Translations under genes and position numbers: made by a program
Shown here: in pieces, positions 24,004-36,000 of the stretch
Numbering within the stretch: position 1 is the first letter of the stretch
How the letters are laid out: every line of letters begins with the position of its first letter
Notes under the pieces: generated by a model
The model's input: only the letters and a program-made list of their open reading frames with translations
Told to the model about the DNA's origin: nothing
The model's database searches: none
Assembly: GCA_013396995.1 (NCBI GenBank)
Contig: VWZP01010435.1
Span: forward strand, 415,321-479,320
DNA length: 64,000 nucleotides
Reading direction: 5' to 3'
From: Dicaeum eximium
Lineage: Eukaryota > Chordata > Aves > Passeriformes > Dicaeidae

Positions 24004-27000
24004 TTAGCAGGAGCACCCGCTCTCCGTCACTGGCTGCTCGGGGGGCTTCTCTAGTTTGATGTCAATCACTGCAGGGACAGTCAAGGAATCGCCTACAACA
24101 GCACCTGGAAGGGTTGGTTGGTGTCTCTCTGTGCTCTGCCTGCACAGGATAACTGCCAAGGCAGGCACAGGGTGAGACCTTTCAGAGGACAGGCAAAGGG
24201 AGTAACAAACTCTGGTGGTTTAGAGCCGTGGAAATTCCAGCCTCTGTTCGAGTGGAGAAGCAAAACTTGTGCTGGCTGTTAGTTGTTTACTTTTCTATCT
24301 GGCCCACAAACAGGGCCATACAATCCCAGGGTGGCTTGGGTTGGAGGGGACCTTGAAGGTCACCCAGTGCTACCCCTGGCATGGCAGGAACACCTTTCCC
24401 TAGCCCAGGTTGCTCCAAGCCCTGTCCAACCTGGCCTTGGACACTTCCAGGGATCCAGGGCAGCCACAGCTTCTCTGGGCACCCTGTGCCAGGGCCTCCC
24501 CACCCTCACAGGGCAGAATTCCTTCCCAATATCCCACCTAACCCTGTCCTCTGGCAGTGGGAAGCCATTCCCCCTTACACTCCAAGCCACTGTAAAAATT
24601 CCCTTTCCATTCTTCTTTTTGGCTTCTTCAGGTTCTGAAGGCCCGAATTAGGTCACCCCAAAGCTCCTCTTCTCCAGCCTGAACAATCCCAATTGTCCCA
24701 GCCTTCCCTCGTGGCAGATCTGCTCCATCCTCTGCTCACACTCCAACAGCTCCATGCCCTGTTTCAGCCACATCCCTGCAAAACCCCAGCAAGGCCCATC
24801 CCCACAATGTGCCAGAGAAAGTCAGTAAGCCCAGCTTAACACCAGATAATTGCCCAGTTCCATGGGAAAACAAGGATACTGTCTTCTTTGCTCTTCTCTG
24901 GTGTGCTGTCCATCCCAGGTAAGGCAGCAGCCACACGGCGGAAAAGCTGGAAAGAACCAGGAGAGAAGCTCAAGGCTTGTCAGCAAAAAGTTCCTGTTAA
25001 AAAATATTGGTTTACAGCAGGACTCAGAGCCTGAGTTGTACAAACTCCTTAAGTGGGTAATTTAGCAGGCAGAGCAGTGATCAAAAATGCCATGAGAATT
25101 TTATGTAGGAAATTCAACAGGTTTTAAAGAACTTACATCAAAGAACTTATTCAATGCCTAAAAAAAACCCCAGTTTTATTTTACCTGTTCCAGCTTCAAG
25201 AGAACATGGAATTAATTAGTAACATTCTCCCAGGGATTCATGGAACTCCCTCCTGCACTCACTAAACATCATTTACCATGTCCAGGCTCTGCTTATGCAC
25301 ACAGGGTGCACATTTGGGGATTTCTGATCACTCAGCTGGCACTGAATATTCCTCTGTGGAACAGCAGAGCTTTTAGAGCCCAGCCCTTCAGCTCAGTCCT
25401 GCTGCCAAAGAGCCATTCCTCAGGAGAACTGCTGGTTCCAGGGAGCTGCACTTACACTGGGAAGGATGTGCTGGAGCTGGGAAGGGCTGGGATATCCCCA
25501 GAAAACCTGGAAAATGGGTTTGCATCACTCCTCAGTGAATGTTTGGGGCCCTGCTGCCCTCACACAGTGCAGACACTGCCAGGCTGCTGAACTCTGCTGC
25601 ATCAAGCACCAGAGCAATCCCTGCTGCTGCTCATTTCCCTCCCAGCAGCTCCTCAGCCCCACCTCAAAGGGTGTTCCTGCAAAACCAAGGGCCCAGTGGG
25701 GTTGGAGTCTGCAGCCTTCAAACCCCAGCTCTCCCCAGGAACACCCACTGGGCAAAGAAGGCAACACGAGGCAAAATCAAACACTAAAGTGGGCTCAATC
25801 CAGAACAGCCACAAAACTGAGCCCAAAGCCTCCCAACCCCACTGTGAGGTTGTACCAAGCTGCTGGTGTGCAGCTAACTCATGAGGATACTTCCCACTTT
25901 CCTTCAGAACTCACAGCTCCTTATTTTAAGCTCTGTCACATCCAGAACAATCCCTGAACCAGTGCAGAGGGGAATCACAAGCAAGAGGAAAAGGGCACAA
26001 GCAGAACACTGAGAAACTCTGCTTAAAACAAAAGTTTAAAGGTTATTTTGCTGCTTGGTTGATCAAACACTGGCACCTGGACAGTCCCTATCCTTTGAGA
26101 TATTCCAAACTCAGCTGGAGTCAGCTCTGGGCAGCCTGCTCTGAGCAGGAGGGTTGGAAGGGGTGATTTCCAGAGATCCCTTCCAACCTCAATTCCCCTA
26201 AAATATGTCAAGATTCTCTACCTGGCAAACAAGAGGAACTTCTACTCCAGTGCATCAGCACAAACAACTCTCCCCACTGATGTCAGCAGTGATTTCAGCA
26301 AACAGTGCACTGACTGTGAACCAAACCAAACCCAATTCCAGCTGGCTGGCTGCACAAAACAGTGATTTTTCCCCTTTCCCATCCCTCAGCACATTCTGGA
26401 GTGAGCTCTCCTTTGTTTCAAGGTTTAGCTTTGACAGGGAACAACAGGAAAGGAGCTTGCACTACATAAACCAAAAAAACATCTCAGGGGTTGGCATTAA
26501 ATACGAGGAAATTCCTGCAGATCACAAAACCACCCTGGAGCAGACCCAGAGCAGTGAATTCCTGACTGAGAACACAACCTGGACCTACCTGTTTCACATT
26601 GTAGCCAGTCTTTGCACTGGTCTCAATGAACATCACATTCAGCTCTTTGGCTCTCTGCTCCCCTTCCTCTGTGGTGATTTGCCTGGAAAAGAGACACAGG
26701 GAACAGAAGGAAGAGTTAGAGAGGGCTGGGAGTGAGCTGCTGCTCCCACTCCAAGTGGGTACAGCCCACCTCAGGCCCCCCAGGTCCTTCAGCTGGGAGT
26801 GAAATCACCTCAGGGAAGCTCCCCAGGGAACCCCTGGAGCTGTGGCAGATGAGCAGCACAGGATGAAGCTCGTGCATAACACTTGAGCCTCATCCAGAGC
26901 ATTCCAGGGCAGGAAAAATCCCCACACTGAGACAGGGAGTGTCCCACATCCCACAGAGGGAATTTGTGAGGTGACACAAAGATTTCAGACAGGCTCCAGC

Positions 27001-30000
27001 AGCAGGGACAGTGCAGCAGCTTGGGACAAGCACCTGGAACTGCCCCTCTGAGCACCACCCTGTGTCCCATCAAGTCCTGTTTTAGCACTGCTTTCAACAC
27101 ACAGCACATTCAGCTCCTGGCCTTTCCCCTCACCCTCCTCTACAGGAACCTGTCTCCAGTAATGAGAACAAATCACAGAGCAGAAAAACCAAACCAAAGC
27201 AAAAGAGTCCAAAAAAAGAGAGAAAGAAAACTGCAGGGAGAAAAAAAAAAAAAAAAACAACAAAGAAAAAAAAAACCAGCCACCAACTGAAGCAACGTTG
27301 AGTGGAATGAAAAACTTACCAGGCTGCACTGAACAAGAACAGGGCTATTTTTAGTGCTGCTTTTTGGCCTCAGAATTTGCCTCATCCCTGGTTTTTATCA
27401 GAGGATGAATGGCTTCCCTGTATTCTGCCTCAAAAATGTCATCTTTGTGACACCAAAGGTGGCTTTGTCCAGCCTTACAGGCCCAGAATTTCAGCCCCAC
27501 ACAACCCCAACTTCCTTTGAAAAGAAAGGCAAGGCAGCTCCTGTTACTGACACCTGGATATTCCCTTCCCCATCATTCCAAATTCCAGGACTACTGTCAC
27601 ATTCAGCTCCCAAAATAAGAATTTCCAGTGCTGCATGAACTTCAGCTGTAGCTGCTTCAAACAATTTTCTGGTATTTTCAGTTCTTCCAGCAGTGCTGGG
27701 CCAGCTGTTGTGCAGCATCAGGAAATACTCCAAGGCTGAAATGATCCCATTGGGCTTTCTAGTTTCACATGAAACTGGATTTTGAGAGGAATTAGAAATC
27801 CCAGCTTATTCAGCCAGGGAGCTGCAGTTATTCCCAGCTGCCAGGAGGGCATGGGAGAGGCTCAGTGGTCAAAATGCAGAGCTGGCTCAGGGACAACATC
27901 GTGGATTTTGCTTTTCTGGACGATTTCAGGGACAGATCACGAGTTCATCACATATGGAGTTATTAAGCAAAATGAACTGTACATGTTTTTATTGTATTCC
28001 TGAAGCTCTGAGCACCAAGTTTTAGGAATATCCAAAGTGCAAGGCATGGGACACCTCGAAATGCTTCCCAGTGAAGTGGGAAAAGCCAAATGGAATTATC
28101 CCTGCTTTTCCTGCTGGGCATGAAAACTAAAAACCTGCAGGGCAAACAGCCAGGGATGTTGGGGATGTTGGGATACAAAACCACCAGAATTAAAAGAGAA
28201 AATCCACATCACAACACACCTTGAAGGAATGTGTAACTGCAGGAGTGAGTAAAGCAGGGGTTAGAATTTAAAATATGGGAATGTCCTGCAATGGAACACT
28301 CAGATCACTCTGCCCATCACCCCAAGAAAGAGAGTAAACTGAAACTCAAATAAAAGCCAAGATTTTGCTGAGAAAACATCAATTTCATCTATAAATATTT
28401 CTCCTTGAATCAGGAAAATCTTGTCAACAAAAGGTTTTGTTGAAATCCACAGGACAAGGATTTGGTATTTTAAGGCTTTATTTTGCTGTGAGACCCAGGT
28501 GGTTCCCAGTTCTACTTTCCTGAGGTGATTATTTTTGCATCAGATCAAAATCCCCCCATGGTTTCAAGCTCTCACACATCCCCTGACACCCAAAGCCCAC
28601 ATTTCTGGTGTGTGTGAGGATGTTTCAGTTGGAAAGGTTGGAACTGCCTGGTTCACTCCATCTTCCCTTTGCCAACTGCTTCTGGCACCACCCATCAAAA
28701 TAAAAACCTTCCCTTACCCACACTGCTCCTGATACCTTCCTAAGGAACAAAAATCTCTGAAAATATTCAACAAAATTATTGTTAAAGCAACGATCCAGAG
28801 AAGGATTTGAAATAGGAACACAAAGTAAAGCCTGTGCTCTTCTAAGAGCCCATTACATTGGTTATTTTGGTTGATGTGCTGTAGAATTAAGAGTTTCAAA
28901 GCAAAATGCTTCATGGCACCTCCTAAAACATTAATCTGTGTCATTTAAGGAGTCTAATTAAATTTCTGGGTCTCTCTTTGGCAAAAGTTTGGGTTTTGCT
29001 GATCTGGTTTCCTTTCACACATCCACAAGCTCAGTGTGTGTTGTGTATGACATGAAATTTATACTCAGAGAAATCCATACTTTTAGATCAATCCTACAAA
29101 AGTTTGTGCTGCATCTTAACAAGGAGAAACTATGCCACGAACTTCCAGCTGCACATGCATAGAGAGTGAGGGAAATTAGTGGAAAACACTGAAAATCAGC
29201 TTTCCCTGCTTTTATAGGCAACTTTTAGCCTTTACCTCAGTGTGAAAAGGAAAATCAGACAAAATACCCTACTGAGATAATGGTGCAGAGCCACTTAAGC
29301 AATTTTTTTAGGTGGGTTGGTTTTAAACTGTTTGTTGGACAGCAAAGGGAATAACTTTTGCTGAAACCAGAAATGGGAATTTCCTGATGAGCAAATGATG
29401 TTGTGTTTAAAACCAAGCCTTGTTTTAAGCCCAGACTGGCCCCAGGCCCTGGTGGCTCTGGCAGGGCAGCAGGGCCCAGTTTGCCCCGTTACCTCTTGTC
29501 TGCCAGGTCGGTTTTGTTCCCCACCAACATGATGATGACATCACTGCCTCGCTCTGTCCTGACGTCATCGATCCACTTGGAGGTTTGCTGGAAAGAATTC
29601 AAGTCTGCAGGGAAGAATGAAACAGCAAAGCTGAGGATAAAACTCCTTTATGACAGGGAAAACGCTTCACTTGTACTCAGGTGCTTCTCCAAACCTCCCC
29701 AGCCCACATCATTATTTCCCGCCCAGACAGAAAAACAAGGAAGGGGTGAAATAATTTCCGATTTTAATGCTATTTTTGCAGAACTTGTGGCTGTAACTTC
29801 TCAGTTCTGCTCGTGTGGGGTGTTTCTAAGAAGGACACAGCAGAGCACTGCTGCCCTGTGCTGTCACCACTCACTCGTGATGTCGTAGACCACGACGGCG
29901 ATGGTGGAGTCGCGGATGTAGCTGGGGATGAGGCTGCGGAACCGCTCCTGCCCCGCCGTGTCCCAGAGCTGCAGCCGGACCTGCTGGGGCCAGCCCGGCC

Positions 30001-33000
30001 ACCAGGGAGAGGAGAGAGAGCAGGAAAACCCTTTAGGGAAAAGGCCACTGCCACACCCAACTGCAGCAGCTGAGGTGACCTTGTCATCTCGCCCCAAATC
30101 CAACCCCAGCAGAGCCATGCCCTGGATCTGTTTGTAAAGTGCTTTAATTCCCTCCTTTCCTTGCTCAGAGATCCTGCTATTCCCAAACATTCCCAAATCT
30201 CTAGGATTTGGCTCCCACCTCATTACTGGGGGTAGCCAACAGTACAGCACTGATCTCCCAGGATTATGAATGGGATCTCCACAGGACTCATAGCCTGGAG
30301 CATCTCTGATCAAAGCTTTTTGGGGCAGTTCCCACAGGACAGACACCAGGCAGGAAAACAGCATCCAACCTCCAGCATGGAGCATCCACGTGCTTTTCAT
30401 GTGATATTGAAGTGCAGGGGGATTTTTGTGTGATATTGAAGCAATGATAACTTAAATTCCAGCAGAAATGAAAGCAAGTGTTACACACTGCAGGGTTCAG
30501 GTGGTGCAAAGGGCATTGGGTTCTCCCTTCCAGAGCAGCATAGGAGTCACAAAAATGCTGGGCCATGAAGAGTTTGACCCCAAACACAAACTGTTATTAT
30601 TATTATTATCTATTATTATACATTGTAATACATGACAGCTCCAAGGTCTGGGACCTGCCTGGCTGAACCAGCACTGCTCAAAAACTCCCCAAACAAAAAG
30701 CTTTCCACACTGGGAGTGCCTCCTTTTCTTTCACCCCACAGTGCCTGGAAACAGGATTGCTCCTCATTCCCAACAGTTTTATGGAGGCACTCACTGGTTC
30801 CCAGTTTACAGCCAGGAATAATCCCAGCAGGGAGGCAGAGCACTGGTTAATGAAGCAGCTCATCAAGGAAAAAGCAGCTTCTTCAGGCCCAATCACTGCT
30901 TGCTTAGAAGAGGAAGAGAAGCTGATAAAGCACAGGGCTGCAGTCAGATTCAAAACAACATCTTATCTACATCAGGGAATGTCGAGCTGATGCCCTGGGG
31001 CTTAAGGAAGATTAGGGTTTATAGTTAAAGCAATTAGCTCTTGCTTCATTCTGACAGCAGACTTGATTAGAGGAGCAGAAGTCAGGGCTCTTCTCTATCC
31101 CAGGAAACGCAAGGTGACAAACTGGGAGCACCTGGGCAGTGTCACAGCAGAGCTGGAAGATCACACTGATCTCAACAGCTTCTGGACTTCCCAAGCTTCC
31201 ACATCCTCCCTGGACAGTGCTGTTACACTGGAATATCCACCATCAACATTCACCCAGGTGGTAACTGAACCACCCCAAACCTTCAGACTCACAGGGAAAA
31301 GGCAACTGGAGGAAGCACCACAGAGCTGGCCCAGGTAATTTGTTTAATCTGTTTAATCTGTTAAATGTATCAAATTAGTTTAATTTGTTATTTGTGCAGG
31401 GTAAAGCTCTTTGAGGGAAGGTCTCCTGTGAGCAGGTAACACACAGACACCCCTGAAGTGACCCAGGTTTGCTGCATTTCTACAAGTCCAGGTTTGTGTG
31501 CACCCATTTTAGAAGGGAAAATACAAAGAACCACTGTGGGATACCAGGAATGATCCCAGCCTCCCTTAGGAACAACCTTCAGGAGGGGCCTGAGCTGAGT
31601 ATGCCCTCCCCTCGTGGATCTCTCCACCTGCATTTTGGGAGGTCCAGCATATCAACAGTGACTAAACAATTTCACTGTGCCCCCAGAAGTACCTGAGCAT
31701 GTCCCTTCTGCAACACAAGCAAACTTTGAACCTCTCAGTCACCAAGAACAGTGAAAAAAGGAAATTATCTGCAAAGATCAGCCTGTTACTGAAGAATTAT
31801 GAGATCAGCTGTCACTTTATTTCTTCTGACATGGCTGGGAGCTGTTAAGAACAGCCTGGACTGGCAAAATGTTTCCAGCTGCCTGGATAAACAGCATCCT
31901 GTACCTGTTCAGGGGGAAAAAATGATGCCAAGCTGTGCATCCTGCCTCAGCCAGGAGAGTCCCCAGCACATCTCTGTGCTCCCCAACCAGGCCAGTTTGA
32001 CACCAAACATGGGATTCCCCCAGAATTCCCTCCAGGACTGGGAGAAATACCAGGAAATTATCTGCCCAGAATAGTGAGGATAAATCACAGCCTATTATTT
32101 GTGAAGTACTTCAGCCTAGCAGAGCAAAACAAACACCTGGTCCTCACTCTAAACTTGTTTGTAACAGAATAAAGCTGGGCCAGAACTTTTCCACCTGTGC
32201 TGCTGTCTTTACTGAAATTATATAAATCCTGATACTGTAGATTAACAAAACCCCCACCAGATCAAGTGGAATCAATGACAAGGAGTTACAATGAAATAAT
32301 TCTCTTCATAACTTCCTATCTTGTATTAAAATATTCATGTCAAGAGTTACAGAGAATTTCTCTCTAAGTTTGTTTGTTCTTCAGAAATTGTGGTGGTTGC
32401 ATCTCTCCTCTTTCAAAAGCTCTCTTGTGAGTCTCCAGGTCTCTTTTCCAACAAAATGGAAATCTTGAATCCTCCTAAGTCACTCCACAGCTTGTGTTTG
32501 AAAGGGTCTTGTCTTGTTTTACCTACTCTGACAACGTTCCTTTGCTTTGGCACCTGAAGCTGTCACTTGTACAACCCCTCTCCTTACCCAGAAATGAAAA
32601 AAATCATTTTGAAGTTAAAAGAAAGAAAACAAAACAGAAAAAGAGCAAAGCTTTCTAACGGCTACCAACAACCAGCACAGACACAGGAATTCCCAATCCC
32701 TGCCAACACCCACAGGTGGCTGATGGGCTATTTTAGCTCTTTTTAGGTACCACCACCACTTCCAGAGTAAAGAGATGTGTTAAAAGCAAGGCCCCTGCAG
32801 ACCCTGGGCTCGGTACCTACTTGTGATGCCAAAGACAATGAGAGCCACAGCAGAGTCACGGATGGAGCTGGGAATGAGGAACCTCTCCTGGCCTGCTGTG
32901 TCCCACAGCTGCAGCCTGATCTGGGAAATGGAAAAGTGTAGGGGAAGGGGAAGGGGAACAGCAGGAAAATGGAGAACAAAACCAAAACTCAAGTGAAATC

Positions 33001-36000
33001 AAAATAAATAAATAAAAATAAGTTGCAAAGCAGAAATAAGGCAACAAAAAGAAAAGTTCAAACGAAACAGAAATGTGAAAAGAAGCAGCGACACTTCCCG
33101 AGGTCTGGGAACATCCCTCCCTCCACACACCTGCGAATATCTCACACATGCCAACACCAGAAACCAGGAGAGCCCTGAATCCCTCCTCATGGCACCAGCT
33201 AACAAGGGAAATGCACAGCCAGGCCTCAGGGATCTGCCAGAACAGCCACACAAGCAGCTGGCCAGATGTGGCACTCCTAACCCTCAGGACCACCTCAGCC
33301 TGGCCTGGATGATGCCACTGGAAAACCAGAGGTGGTGGAACCCCCAAAAGCAGCCACCCTCCAGGCTGGCTGCTCCTGCACTGCAATCCAGCAAGGCTGG
33401 GAAGATACGGACACACAAAGAGGGAAGAACTGCTCAGTCTGTCAGGAATGAGGGGAACTGGCACTTGGATGTGGCTCCTGACAGCCAGGACTGAGGATGG
33501 GGCTTCTGGTGGCTCCAGCTCACTTAATGCCACACATCCCAAAGCTGGGAATGTCAGACTGCTTCCCTTCCTGCGAGATAGTTTTAAAGAACCAAATTCC
33601 ACACGTGTTTCATGGAATCCCAGAAGGGTTTGGGTTGGATGGGATCTCAAAGATCATCTCATTCCAGCCCTGCCATGGCAGGGCTGCCTTTCACTATCCC
33701 AGGGTGCTCCAAGCCCTGTCTGACCCGGCCTTGGACACTTCCAGGGATGAGGATCCCTTCTGCTGGCTTTTGCTGTAAGGCCATATCAAATCCACCAAAG
33801 CACACATCCCAGCTGGAGACTCAGCATTCCTCATGTCCAGCCCAGAAATCAAAGCCTATTGCAAATTGCAGCATTAACCACATCTGAGAAACTCTTCCAG
33901 TGTCTGAATTTTCTCAGCTTGTTTGCTTGTGTTTGTCCCTCCTCTTATCTACACTCCACACCTCTGTTATTTGAACAGGCTTTATGGGCTCTGTGGATCA
34001 CTTACATAACCAGAAAAGCTCACAGCATTCCAACACTGGGAGGAAAATGGGATTTTCTGGATAGCAGGGCAGCAGGTGAATGACATCCTGACTTACACAA
34101 CCATGAGAAACCCACACCACTATAACAGCACACAGGCATCCACAGGTGTCAAGCAGCATTCCCAGGATCTTTGCCTTAAACAAAGGTTAAGGAAGGACTT
34201 TTCTAAGATGAAATCATTGTTAAAATGACAGAGAAACTCTCAGGAAATTCAGCATACACACTGGGAAGAGACTTCTTAGGAAGCAGCAGACCCAAAGCTC
34301 CACACAGGAGTGTTCCCTGCTCCTCACAGCTCTGTCACACTCCTCACACAGCAGTTAAATGGGAAAAAGGCAAATACTGGAAAAACGTGAGCAAACCCAC
34401 AAATACTGAGAGGAAATCCAGGAGAAGGGAGTGAGAGGTCTCTGTGCAAACAGGAATCTCATGCAGGCTAAATCCCAAATTGCTTTATTGCAGTAGGTCA
34501 GAGCTGTGTTACCACAGGAGCTTCCAAGGAGAAGGAATGAGGTGTAATCATGAAGGACTTCAAGCCTTGGAACACCAACTCCTTGGCTTTTTATTGGCTT
34601 CAGGAGCTGCACTGGACGAGCCACGTGGGTCCTTTCCAGCTGAGAACATTCTGTGGTACCTGAGGTCTGCTCAGCCCTTTTCATCCTGACAATCCCAGAG
34701 GCAGAGCTGCCAATTCAGGGAGCAAACTGCACCCAGAGCAGGTCCACACCACAGGCAGCACATTCCTGGGATGTGGCCATTATCCAGCCCCAATTTTCCA
34801 TGCAATATTTTGACTTCCTGATAGAGGTATCAAATCTTGTAGCAGTGATGGGATTCAAGCAAGGCTGGTTCTCTGGAGGAAGGGCCAGGGGAAAGAGCCC
34901 TCCCAGCCATCCCAGCCCTGCCCCACTCACCGTGCGGTCCTCCAGGTACATTGTTTTGGACAGGAAATCAATTCCAATGGTTGCCTGCAAAGAGGAGAAG
35001 CATTAGGAGCTCTGACTTGCCTTCCAGCATCCCCTTGCTGCACAAACCCTCAGAAAACATGTTATGAAGCTGGTGAAGTGATTTGCCTTCAATTGCCTTC
35101 AACTGAGGTGATAAAAACAAAGCAACCTGGGGATCTGCACCAGCTGCATTTCACAGCAGCATCTGTCAACACTCCTCAGCTCCACAAGAACCTCTGAGCC
35201 TGGATTTTAACCTCAGACATTCCTGCATCTCCACAGAGATCATATCTGAACTGGCAGCTCCTTCTGGCCTGCCCCAATTCAGTCTGATAGGAATTATCTT
35301 GTTAGAAATACCCAAAAGGTAGAACAAACGAGAGCTATAAAATATGGCCAGCTGAAAGCTAAAAAGCCACGTTTATCCTGGCCTTTCCACTTCAGGATGT
35401 GCCTCCCTTCCAGTGACATTCAGCAGCTTCATTTCCCAGCCAGGTCTGCATCCATCCCCATTCCCATTGCTGCAGCAATTCCAGCTCAAAGGCATTTAAA
35501 ATAATGCACTAAGTTAGGTGCACTCCCAGGCACTTCCATCAAGGAGCTGTCCCAGCCCATCAGAACCCCAGGAAACAGGAGAGAGCTCCTGATGGAACAG
35601 ATTTGAGTGTTTTAGGCAGATTATCCCCACTCTTAACACACACAGCTGAATGTGTACCACTGGAGAACTGGGAAAGAGCAACACAGTCAGTTTTGGGAGG
35701 GAGAATTTATTTCTGGGAGGTCTGTTTTCCAGCCAGGCCATGGTTTACAACAACTACAAAGAGCAATAAATAAATCTATGAGAGCCTCTTACAAGAGTCA
35801 GGAAAAGAAAGGATGCACAGGAGAAGAAAAAGCACAGGAAGCACAAGAGGGTTCAGTTCCAGTGAGTGACTTGTCCTTGACTTTAAATCACCCCAATCTA
35901 ACCCAGTAACTCTCCCAGGTTGAATTAAAAGATAAAGCCCTAATCTCATCTGCCTTACAGATATTTGATAGTCCCATGAAATACTTCTGAGTGCCTTTGA

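Noticed and set aside
23409..24007. Frames of 141-186 codons around the (GA)n repeat
   Set aside because: Arg-Glu or Ser-Leu runs come from the dinucleotide repeat in the RAB 3' UTR.
30000..32800. Search for a matching duplicate of RAB exon 5
   Set aside because: No stretch resembling the DDVRTERGSD or NKTD exon was found by eye, so the duplications involve only exons 4 and 6.
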